A stretch of 11,167 bases of DNA from Pseudomonadota bacterium (GTDB taxonomy: Bacteria; Pseudomonadota; Gammaproteobacteria; Xanthomonadales; Rhodanobacteraceae): assembly GCA_021798675.1 (NCBI GenBank), contig JAJZGE010000016.1:1-11167 (forward strand), written 5' to 3'. The position numbers were made by a program, and so were the translations under genes. Positions within the stretch are counted from its first letter, which is position 1, and the number at the start of each line of letters is the position of its first letter. Below the pieces are notes generated by a model, which was not told where the DNA came from, did no database searches, and worked only from the letters and a program-made list of their open reading frames with translations. Shown here piece after piece: positions 1 to 5,842 of this stretch.

Positions 1-390
1 CTGGGCAACGTGGCGGTCACCGCGCACTACACGCCCGGCCACACCGCCGGCAGCACGTCGTGGACCTGGACCTCCTGCGAAGGCCGGCGCTGCCTGCGCA
101 TCGCCTATGCCGACAGCCTCAGCGCGATCAGCGCCCCCGGCTACCGCTTCCTCGACCATCCCGCCTATGTCGCCGGCTTCCGCCGTGCCCTCGCCACTGT
201 CGCCGCGCTGCCCTGCGACATCCTGCTCACCCCGCACCCCGACGCCAGCGGCTTCTGGGAGAAGGTCGCCCGGCGCAAGTCGCCTGCCGACGTGGCGCCG
301 TTGATCGATCCGCAGGCCTGCCGCGACTACGCGGCCGACGCCGGCAAGGACCTCGACGCGCGATTGGCGAACGAGCGCGCGGCCCAGTGA
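1..390 (+). CDS. Subclass B3 metallo-beta-lactamase (3' part, 5' end outside window)
   Basis: The last 129 residues of a zinc-dependent beta-lactamase are visible, open at the left edge. Such enzymes are exported and hydrolyse beta-lactams, often including carbapenems, in the periplasm. Visible signatures, numbered within the fragment, are the zinc ligand His14 in PGHTAGS, the YADSLSA segment with Ser39 (B3 enzymes carry Ser here where B1 enzymes have the Cys ligand), and the second-site His79 in LLTPHP. Cys72 (LPCDILL) and Cys107 (QACRDY) match the L1-type disulfide pair. The text strongly resembles Stenotrophomonas L1 over its C-terminal half. The HxHxDH motif lies outside the window, so catalytic completeness cannot be judged. 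The gene converges on the minus-strand aminopeptidase with only 25 nt between the stops. B3 enzymes are commonly chromosomal in xanthomonads, and nothing mobile is seen at this end. Assignment to B3 is confident; the substrate range is not knowable from here. Confidence 0.9.
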   Translation: MGNVAVTAHYTPGHTAGSTSWTWTSCEGRRCLRIAYADSLSAISAPGYRFLDHPAYVAGFRRALATVAALPCDILLTPHPDASGFWEKVARRKSPADVAPLIDPQACRDYAADAGKDLDARLANERAAQ

Positions 391-399
391 CCCGCGCGC
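375..399. terminator. GC-rich hairpin at convergent gene ends (weak terminator candidate)
   Basis: An 8-bp perfect inverted repeat (GCGCGCGG at 375-382, CCGCGCGC at 392-399) surrounds a 9-nt loop holding the beta-lactamase stop codon. It lies between converging genes and could terminate in either direction, but there is no T-run on either strand. Runs of GC also make chance palindromes common here, so this is only a candidate. Confidence 0.3.
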
Positions 400-415
400 G
401 TCCGTACCGCTGGCC

Positions 416-1798
416 TTACGCCTTGCCGTAGCGCTGCTGCAGCAGCGCGAACACCGCACGCAGGCCCATCGCCTCGCCGCCGCGCGGGCGACCGGGCCGG
501 TCGGCGTCGTTCCAGGCGTAGGTGTCCAGGTGCAGCCAGGGCAGGCCGTCGGGCACGAAGCGTTCCAGGTACAGCGCGGCGGTGATCGCGCCGGCGTGGC
601 GCGAGGGGCCGCCGTTGGCGAAGTCGGCGAGGTAGGAGTCGAGCATCTTGCGGTAGGGGCGCCACAGCGGCAGCCGCCACAGCGGATCGGCCACCGCCTT
701 GCCGGCGGCCAGCGCCGCATCGGCCAGCGCATCGTCGTTGCCGAACAGCGCGGGCAGGTCGGGGCCGAGCGCCACGCGCGCGGCGCCGGTGAGCGTGGCG
801 AAGTCGATCATCAGCGCCGGCTGCTGTTCGGCGCCGTAGGCCAGCGCATCGCAGAGGATCAGGCGGCCTTCGGCGTCGGTGTTGTCGATCTCCACGCTGT
901 GGCCGGCGCGGGTCACCACCACTTCGCCGGGGCGCAGCGCGTTGCCGCTCACCGCGTTCTCCACCGCGGGCACCAGCAGGGTGAGCCGCACCGGCAGCTG
1001 CGCCTGCATCACCAGCCCGGCCAGCGCGATCGCGTGCGCGGCGCCGCCCATGTCCTTCTTCATCCAGCGCATGCCGTCGGAGGACTTCAGGTCGAGGCCG
1101 CCGGTGTCGAAGCACACGCCCTTGCCGACGATCACCAGCTTCGGGTGATCCGCCTTGCCCCAGCTCAGTTCGAGCAGCCGCGGCTCGCGATGGCTGGCGC
1201 GGCCCACCGCGTGGATGGTGGGAAAGTTCGCCTTCAGCAGTTCGTCGCCGACCCAGTCGCGCACCTTGGCCTTGTGCGCCTTGCCGAGGTGCTTGACCGC
1301 CTTGCCGAGTTGCTCGGGGCCCATGTCCTCGGTGGGCGTGTTGACCAGGTCGCGCACCAGCGCGGTGGCTTCGTCCAGGGGCTGCACCGCGGCGAGCGTG
1401 GCGGCGTCCACCGCCAGCGCGGCCGGCGCGCGCTTCGCCGTGCGGTAACGGGTGAACTGGTAGGCGCCCAGCGCCCAGCCCAGCGCCGCCTGCACGGGGT
1501 CCAATGACACGCCCTCCGCGGCGAGCTGGTACACGCCCTCGGGCAGCGTGGTCGGCAGCCCGCCCAGCGCGCCCAGCGGATCGGCCGCATCCACGCCCAC
1601 CAGCACGCGGTCGAGCTTGCCGTGCGCATCGGCGAGCAGCAGGGTGCTGCCGGGCCGGGCGTCGAAGCCGTTCGCCTCCAGCCAGCGCCGCTGCGCGGCA
1701 TCCAGGCGCTTCTTCGCGCCGGCAAGGTGACGGGCGTCGGTGGCCTCGATCGTGATGCGATGGCGGGGAGCGGCGGAGCGGTCGAGCAGGGCTGGCAT
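416..1798 (-). CDS. Leucyl aminopeptidase family protein (peptidase family M17)
   Basis: This is a cytosolic two-metal aminopeptidase that removes N-terminal residues from peptides in protein turnover. The 460-residue reading contains all M17 active-site elements: metal ligands Lys226 and Asp231 (VGKGVCFDTGG), Asp249 (KKDMGGAA), and Asp308/Glu310 within the family signature NTDAEGRL, plus catalytic Lys238 (GLDLKSSDGM) and Arg312. The N-terminal domain is shorter than in E. coli PepA (about 503 residues), so it is closer to the shorter PepB-like members. The reading frame extends upstream to a TTG at 1837. I prefer the ATG at 1798 because GAGG lies 6 nt before it and the extra 13 residues look unlike a domain start. 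It is the last gene of the minus-strand run, 63 nt after the HAD phosphatase stop, and probably co-transcribed. No signal peptide is seen. Family membership is near certain; peptide specificity is unknown. Confidence 0.93.
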   Translation of the reverse strand: MPALLDRSAAPRHRITIEATDARHLAGAKKRLDAAQRRWLEANGFDARPGSTLLLADAHGKLDRVLVGVDAADPLGALGGLPTTLPEGVYQLAAEGVSLDPVQAALGWALGAYQFTRYRTAKRAPAALAVDAATLAAVQPLDEATALVRDLVNTPTEDMGPEQLGKAVKHLGKAHKAKVRDWVGDELLKANFPTIHAVGRASHREPRLLELSWGKADHPKLVIVGKGVCFDTGGLDLKSSDGMRWMKKDMGGAAHAIALAGLVMQAQLPVRLTLLVPAVENAVSGNALRPGEVVVTRAGHSVEIDNTDAEGRLILCDALAYGAEQQPALMIDFATLTGAARVALGPDLPALFGNDDALADAALAAGKAVADPLWRLPLWRPYRKMLDSYLADFANGGPSRHAGAITAALYLERFVPDGLPWLHLDTYAWNDADRPGRPRGGEAMGLRAVFALLQQRYGKA

Positions 1799-1861
1799 GG
1801 ATGGCCTCGCGTGGCATGCGGGTTGGGCAAACCGCAATGATGCGCCGATGCGGCCCTGCGG

Positions 1862-2560
1862 TCACGCCGCGGCGTGGCTCTCCAGCCAGTCGGCGAGCCC
1901 GCCCAGGTCGTTGAAGACCAGCTCCGGCGGCTCGCCCAGCGCGGCGGGCCAGGCTTTGCCGTGGCGATTGATCCACGCCGCGCGCAGGCCGGCGCGGTGG
2001 GCGCCGACCACGTCGAGCTCGGGGTCGTCGCCCACGTGCAGCACCTCGTGCGCGGCTACGCCGAGGCGGCCGACCGCAGCGAGGAAGATGCGCGGATCGG
2101 GCTTGGCCGCACCCACGTCGCGCGAGCAGACGTGGTGGGCGAAATGTGCCTGCACGCCGGTGCGCGCGAGGTCGGCGTTGCCGTTGGTGAGGCTGGCCAG
2201 CGGCCAGCGCGCGGCGAGCCGTTCGAGCGCGGGCAGGCTGTCGGGCCAGGGCTCCACCGCGTTGCGGGCTGCGAAGTAGATCTCCCACAGCGTCTCCAGC
2301 GGCGCATCGGCGATGCCGCAGGCAACGAAGACGTGCTGCTGGGTGAGCCGGCGCTGGGTGGTGAAGTCGTGGGCGAGGTCGGGCCGCGACTCGGCCACCT
2401 GCGCGCGCAGCGCGCGCATGGCCGGGATCGGCCAGGCGCGGGCCACCTCGGGCCAGTGTGCGCGCAGGTAATCGTCCACCGCGCGGTCCGCCAGCTCGAG
2501 CGCCGGCAGCACCGGCCATAGGGTGTCGTCGAGGTCGAGCGTGACGGCGCGTATCGGCAC
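1862..2560 (-). CDS. HAD-superfamily hydrolase, YigB-like phosphatase
   Basis: This is a 232-residue haloacid-dehalogenase-type phosphatase. Motif I is DLDDT with nucleophile Asp9 and acid/base Asp11; motif II is Thr125 in SLTNGN; motif III is Lys153 in AAKPDPRIF; motif IV is VGDDPELD with Asp178/Asp179 and Asp183. Residues 16-110 form the helical C1 cap. The WPLASLTNGNA and LHVGDDPELDVVGA stretches resemble E. coli YigB, which dephosphorylates the riboflavin precursor 5-amino-6-(5-phospho-D-ribitylamino)uracil. HAD enzymes are promiscuous, so the substrate is an inference. The start is a GTG at 2560, eight nt after AGG; no ATG precedes motif I, and the open frame upstream merely reads through the neighbouring gene in another phase. 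It begins 23 nt after the stop of the PstS-like gene and lies 63 nt before the aminopeptidase start, consistent with an operon. The neighbours give no clear metabolic link. Confidence 0.87.
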   Translation of the reverse strand: MPIRAVTLDLDDTLWPVLPALELADRAVDDYLRAHWPEVARAWPIPAMRALRAQVAESRPDLAHDFTTQRRLTQQHVFVACGIADAPLETLWEIYFAARNAVEPWPDSLPALERLAARWPLASLTNGNADLARTGVQAHFAHHVCSRDVGAAKPDPRIFLAAVGRLGVAAHEVLHVGDDPELDVVGAHRAGLRAAWINRHGKAWPAALGEPPELVFNDLGGLADWLESHAAA

Positions 2561-2583
2561 GGCGGGAGCCTGCGGCCAGGCTC

Positions 2584-3858
2584 TCAGTTGCTGCTGATCC
2601 GCAGCGACTGGCCGAGCCGGATGTTGTCGTTCTTCAGGTGGTTCCAGGTGCGCAGGTCGGCCACGGTCACGCCGTGCCTCTCGGCGATGACGGACAAGGT
2701 GTCGCCCTTGACCACGGTGTAGCTGGCCGTGGCATGGGACGACGCGCTGCCGGTTCCGCTGGCGGAGGCCATCCTGGCGTTCGCCGCGTTGCGGCTGTCC
2801 AGCGCGGCACGGGCGTCGGCGGTGCGCTGCGAGGTCGGCGCGATGGCGGAGGCCGCGGCGTAGGTGGCGCCCGGCGCGGCGATCGGCGGGACGATAGGTG
2901 CCTTGGCGGTGCTGGCGGTCGCCTCGTCGAACACCTTGTCGCGGCGCTGCTGGTCCTCGGCCGCCAGCGCGATGCCGTCCTGGTACGGCAGCACCATGTG
3001 GCTGCGCAGCGCGGCCTTGGCCTTGTCGGTCTGCAGGTAGTCGAGGAAATCCTGCACCGCGGCGGCCTTGCTGCTGTTCGGGTTGCTCACCAGGTACAGC
3101 GGTGCGTACAGCGGATAGCTGCCGTTGGCGACGTTCGCCAGGGTCGGCGCCACGTTGTCGATCGGGATGGTGCGCAGCTTGCGGTTGCCGATCACGTCGG
3201 CCAGCGTGGACACGCCCAGCGCGTTCGGATCCAGCGCCACGCCCTGCTCCAGCGCATCGGTGTTGAGGTAGTAGCGCGAGGCGGAGATCTGCTGGTCGCC
3301 GCGGCCGAACAGCAGGCTGCGCAGGCTGTATTCCACGCCGTCGTTCGGGCTGATCACCGCGTACAGGTCGATCGGCGCGTCCCTGCCGCCCACGTCCTTC
3401 CAGTTCCTGACGTAGCCCAGGTAGATCTCGTGCAGCTGGCGCGCGGTGAGGTTGCGTATCGGGTTGGCCGGGTTGGCGATCATCACCAGCCCGTCCCACG
3501 CCACCGGCGTGAAGGTGAGGCGGGCGTTCTCGGGCGTGCCGTCGCTGGGGCGCGCGCTGCCGGCGATATCGGCGGTGCCGCCGGCCACCGCATCGATGCC
3601 CGAGGCGGTGTTGAACGGCTGCAGCACGATGCGGCCGTGGCCGCTGCGCTCCCATGCCTTCGCGACGTTGTCCATCACCGCGCGGCCGGTGGCGACGTCG
3701 CCGCGCCAGATCAGCGTGGTGCGGCTCGCCTTGTGGGTGACCGGCGCCTTGTGGCGGACGACGGGGTGGTGGGTCGGTTTCGTCGCGGCGAACGCGGGGG
3801 CGGCGAGGCAGGCGCCGAACAGGAGGGCAGGCAACAGGCGGACAGCACGAACGGACAT
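2584..3858 (-). CDS. PstS-like phosphate-type substrate-binding protein with C-terminal LysM domain
   Basis: This 424-residue exported protein combines a PstS-type periplasmic binding domain with a peptidoglycan-binding LysM domain. Residues 1-24 form a signal peptide ending AFA with no lipobox cysteine. Roughly residues 45-300 are PBP-like: the FNTASGIDAVAGGTADIAGSARPSD segment and VAWDGLVMIANPANPIRNLTARQLHEIYLGYVRNWKDVGG match the PstS family pattern. The usual SGT anion-binding motif is not evident; the corresponding region reads ISPNDGVEYSL, so phosphate binding is uncertain. An Ala/Ser-rich linker (about 300-376) leads to LysM at about 377-424 (YTVVKGDTLSVIAERHGV...NDNIRLGQSLRI). No pstC, pstA or pstB gene is adjacent, so it may be an orphan sensor, scaffold or wall-anchored binder rather than a transporter component. 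The ATG at 3858 is chosen because it opens the signal peptide; its ribosome site is weak. Confidence 0.88.
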   Translation of the reverse strand: MSVRAVRLLPALLFGACLAAPAFAATKPTHHPVVRHKAPVTHKASRTTLIWRGDVATGRAVMDNVAKAWERSGHGRIVLQPFNTASGIDAVAGGTADIAGSARPSDGTPENARLTFTPVAWDGLVMIANPANPIRNLTARQLHEIYLGYVRNWKDVGGRDAPIDLYAVISPNDGVEYSLRSLLFGRGDQQISASRYYLNTDALEQGVALDPNALGVSTLADVIGNRKLRTIPIDNVAPTLANVANGSYPLYAPLYLVSNPNSSKAAAVQDFLDYLQTDKAKAALRSHMVLPYQDGIALAAEDQQRRDKVFDEATASTAKAPIVPPIAAPGATYAAASAIAPTSQRTADARAALDSRNAANARMASASGTGSASSHATASYTVVKGDTLSVIAERHGVTVADLRTWNHLKNDNIRLGQSLRISSN

Positions 3859-4034
3859 GGCGACGGAAGACCCCGACAGGAATGGGTGGCGAAGGAGTGA
3901 GGGTGGCGGCGCGTGATCCCGGCCGGCGCACAAAGGTGGACGAACGCCGGTTATTTCAACGGCTTGGGGGCAAAACATCAAGCGCAAACAGGCGCCATTG
4001 CGACGCAGGCACACCCGCATGCGTGCTGCGGTTC

Positions 4035-4072
4035 ACGTTGCGCGCCATGCGTTTGCGCATGGCGCGCAACGT
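4035..4072. terminator. Perfect 17-bp hairpin downstream of the Do-type protease gene
   Basis: ACGTTGCGCGCCATGCG (4035-4051) is the exact reverse complement of 4056-4072, with a TTTG loop on the plus strand. It begins 49 nt beyond the protease stop on the transcribed (minus) strand and lies 177 nt before the PstS-like start. The position suggests a terminator or 3' mRNA-stabilising structure for the protease. No U-tract follows on the minus strand, so it is not a canonical intrinsic terminator. Confidence 0.55.
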
Positions 4073-4121
4073 CGCATCCCTGTCGATGGCGAGGCCGGCG
4101 ACGTTGCCGCCGGCCTGCCGC

Positions 4122-5504
4122 TCACTGGATCAGCACGTAATGCGTGCCCTGGTCGTCGGCCACCACCAGCGCGAGCTGGCGCGGGCGCACGCCGGCGAGT
4201 TCGCGCAGCATGCGCAGGTCGGTGATGCGCATGTTGCCCACGCCGATCACCAGGTCGCCGGCGACCAGGCCGGCGGCGGCGGCGCGGCTGTTCGGCTGCA
4301 CCGCGCTCGCCACGGCGCCGTACATGCCCTGGCTGCGCTGGCGCCGGCTGAGTTCGGTGAAGGTGACGCCGGCGAGGCGCGGATCGAGCCGCGCGCCGTC
4401 GATGCTGGCGAGTTGTTCCGGGCGCAGCACCGCGCTGACCTCGCGCGCCTTGCCGCCGTGCAGCACGCCCAACTTTACCGTGCTGCCCACCGGCAGCAGG
4501 CCTTCGGCGTTGCGCAGTTCGTCGACGCTGTGCAGCGGCTTGCCATTGATCGAGGTGACCACGTCGCCGGGCCGCAGGCCGGCCTGCTCGGCGGGCGAGC
4601 CGGCATCCACGCCGGTCACCACCACGCCGTGGTCCTGCGCCAGGCCGAGCAGGCGCGCGATGCGCGGCGTGATGTCCTGCGACTGCAGGCCCAGCGTGCC
4701 GCGCTCCACCTTGCCGTGCGCGATCAGCTGCTGCATCACCTCGCTGGCGAGGTTGCTGGGGATCGCGAAGCCGATACCCACGTTGCCGCCCGAGGGCGAG
4801 AAGATCATCGTGTTGATGCCCACCAGCTGGCCGCGCAGGTTCACCAGCGCGCCACCGGAGTTGCCGGGGTTGATCGAGGCATCGGTCTGGATGAAATTCT
4901 GGTAGCGCGAGTCGCCCAGGCCGGAGCGGCCCAGCGCGGAGACGATGCCCGAGGTCACTGTCTCGCTGAGCCCGAAAGGTTCGCCCACCGCCACCACGTA
5001 GTCGCCCACGCGCAGCGCGGAGGAGTCGGCCACCGGCAGCGCCTGCAGGTGGGAGGCGTGGATCTGGATCACCGCCACGTCGGTGTCCGGGTCGGTGCCC
5101 ACCAGGGTGGCCTTGAACGTGCGGCCGTCCTGCAGCGTCACCGTGATGTCGTCGGCGCCGCCCACCACGTGGTTGTTGGTGAGGATGTAGCCCTTGGCCG
5201 CGTCCACGATCACGCCCGAGCCCAGGCTCTGCTCCACCCGCTCGCGCGGCGCGGCCGGCAGGCCGAAGAACTGGCGGAACACCGGATCATCGAAATAAGG
5301 ATTGCGCACCTGCACGCGCGTCTTGCTGGAGATGTTCACCACCGCCGGCGTCACGTGTTGCAGCATCGGCGCCAGCGAGGGCATGGCCTGGCCGTCGACG
5401 GCGGGCGGCATCGCGGCGCGGCTGGCGGCGGGCAAGGCGAGGCCGACAAGCAGCGCGCAGGCGCCGGCCAGCCGCAGCGGGAAACGGGGCAAACGGAACG
5501 ACAT
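4122..5504 (-). CDS. Do-family periplasmic serine endoprotease (DegQ/DegP/MucD type) with two PDZ domains
   Basis: This is a 460-residue periplasmic protease and chaperone that degrades misfolded envelope proteins. A signal peptide spans residues 1-30, ending ASRA. The trypsin-like domain carries the complete triad His112 (TNNHVV), Asp142 (DPDTDVAV) and Ser216 (INPGNSGGAL). PDZ1 spans about residues 268-362 (GVVVTGVDAGSPAEQAGLRPGDVVTSINGK is its core, seen at about 293-322), and PDZ2 about 375-455 (GLVAGDLVIGVGNMRI). The length and short LA-loop region (about 68-95) fit DegQ or MucD better than E. coli DegP. The usual GNPFGL is GEPFGL here (Glu175), a conservative oddity. The start at 5504 has AGGAGG six nt upstream, the strongest ribosome site in the window. 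The longer frame upstream of 5504 lacks a signal-peptide-like start and would run into the promoter region. The gene diverges from nrdJ and is followed by a strong hairpin, so it is probably monocistronic. Confidence 0.95.
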   Translation of the reverse strand: MSFRLPRFPLRLAGACALLVGLALPAASRAAMPPAVDGQAMPSLAPMLQHVTPAVVNISSKTRVQVRNPYFDDPVFRQFFGLPAAPRERVEQSLGSGVIVDAAKGYILTNNHVVGGADDITVTLQDGRTFKATLVGTDPDTDVAVIQIHASHLQALPVADSSALRVGDYVVAVGEPFGLSETVTSGIVSALGRSGLGDSRYQNFIQTDASINPGNSGGALVNLRGQLVGINTMIFSPSGGNVGIGFAIPSNLASEVMQQLIAHGKVERGTLGLQSQDITPRIARLLGLAQDHGVVVTGVDAGSPAEQAGLRPGDVVTSINGKPLHSVDELRNAEGLLPVGSTVKLGVLHGGKAREVSAVLRPEQLASIDGARLDPRLAGVTFTELSRRQRSQGMYGAVASAVQPNSRAAAAGLVAGDLVIGVGNMRITDLRMLRELAGVRPRQLALVVADDQGTHYVLIQ

Positions 5505-5599
5505 CGGACTCCTCCTGCCGGGGATCGGGAAACGGCGCATTCGACTGCCGCAGGCGGTATCAGGTTCCCGCGCGCGGCGTGGCGCCGACAGCGTACGCG

Positions 5600-5615
5600 A
5601 CACTTTACATCGCGC
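5600..5615. promoter_or_regulatory. Second, weaker NrdR-box-like site
   Basis: ACACTTTACATCGCGC matches the palindromic NrdR consensus (acaCwATATATwGtgt) at 11 of 16 positions by my hand alignment. It lies 48 bp from the better site at 5648-5663, measured start to start. That is longer than the roughly 31-bp spacing of E. coli NrdR pairs, so pairing on one face of the helix is doubtful. It could be chance or part of a -10 region. Confidence 0.3.
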
Positions 5616-5630
5616 TTCCCCGGCGCTACC

Positions 5631-5659
5631 TTGCCATCGGTTCGCAACCACAACATCTT
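5631..5659 (+). promoter_or_regulatory. Candidate sigma70-like promoter for nrdJ
   Basis: TTGCCA at 5631-5636 (5/6 match to the -35 consensus) is followed after 17 bp by CATCTT at 5654-5659 (3/6 match to the -10). The -10 lies inside the NrdR-box-like palindrome, the arrangement expected for a repressed promoter. The weak -10 keeps confidence low. A start near 5666 would give a leader of about 175 nt. Confidence 0.35.
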
Positions 5660-5663
5660 GTGC
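5648..5663. promoter_or_regulatory. NrdR-box-like operator upstream of nrdJ
   Basis: CCACAACATCTTGTGC matches 12 of 16 positions of the NrdR consensus, including the paired CACAA and TTGTG half-sites around a 4-nt centre. NrdR is the nucleotide-sensing zinc-finger/ATP-cone repressor of bacterial ribonucleotide reductase genes. The site lies 180 nt before the chosen nrdJ start and overlaps the candidate -10. The functional role is an inference from the match and the gene it precedes. Confidence 0.55.
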
Positions 5664-5689
5664 TTGTCTGCGGGCGGTCGGACAAGCAC
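5660..5689 (+). other. Long hairpin in the nrdJ upstream region
   Basis: GTGCTTGTC (5660-5668) pairs perfectly with GACAAGCAC (5681-5689), and the stem can extend inward by a T-G and a G-C pair to leave an 8-nt loop. The left arm shares bases with the NrdR-like palindrome. It could be a 5' leader RNA structure or an extended DNA operator. If transcription starts near 5666 the left arm would be partly missing from the RNA, so an RNA role would need an upstream start. Confidence 0.4.
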
Positions 5690-5842
5690 TGGTGGGGCGA
5701 ATCGCTGCACAGGGGAAGTCCGGCATCCAGTCGGCAAGGCGGCGCCGCGGCATCCAACCGCTGCGCGCCGCGCGATCCGGCGATGACGACGGCAATCAAC
5801 AACAAGGCCGCAAGGCCGCTAGAAGAAGAGGTCAGGGAACCG

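Larger units (their letters stand above)
5505..5842. other. Divergent intergenic region between the protease and nrdJ
   Basis: This 338-nt stretch holds no convincing gene. It must contain the promoters for both divergent genes. The middle part (about 5598-5690) is less GC-rich and holds the NrdR-box-like sites, a candidate sigma70-like promoter and a long hairpin, listed separately. The segment 5691-5842 is GC-rich with short palindromes such as GCGGCGCCGC near 5740 and a repeated CGGCATCCA (near 5720 and 5749). It ends in AGGGA at 5834-5838, the ribosome site used to choose the nrdJ start. Confidence 0.7.

Noticed and set aside
1799..1837. TTG at 1837 as the aminopeptidase start
   Set aside because: The ATG at 1798 has GAGG at a good distance, and the added residues show no family character.
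327..2519. A 730-residue minus-strand open frame spanning the aminopeptidase and HAD genes
   Set aside because: It is Arg/Ala/Gly-rich shadow sequence in a different phase from two genes with intact catalytic motifs.
5681..5740. Cobalamin riboswitch, suggested by GCACTG, GGGGAAG and AGTCCGG in order
   Set aside because: The long conserved core and the ACC-GCC end of the B12 box are absent and the spacing is too short; the resemblance is piecemeal.
3882..5786. A 634-residue plus-strand open frame opposite the protease
   Set aside because: It has the His/Arg/Ala-rich composition of an antisense shadow and covers a protease with a complete triad.
5783..5842. Upstream in-frame ATG at 5783 as the nrdJ start
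   Set aside because: No ribosome site precedes it, while 5843 has AGGGA just upstream; kept only as an alternative.
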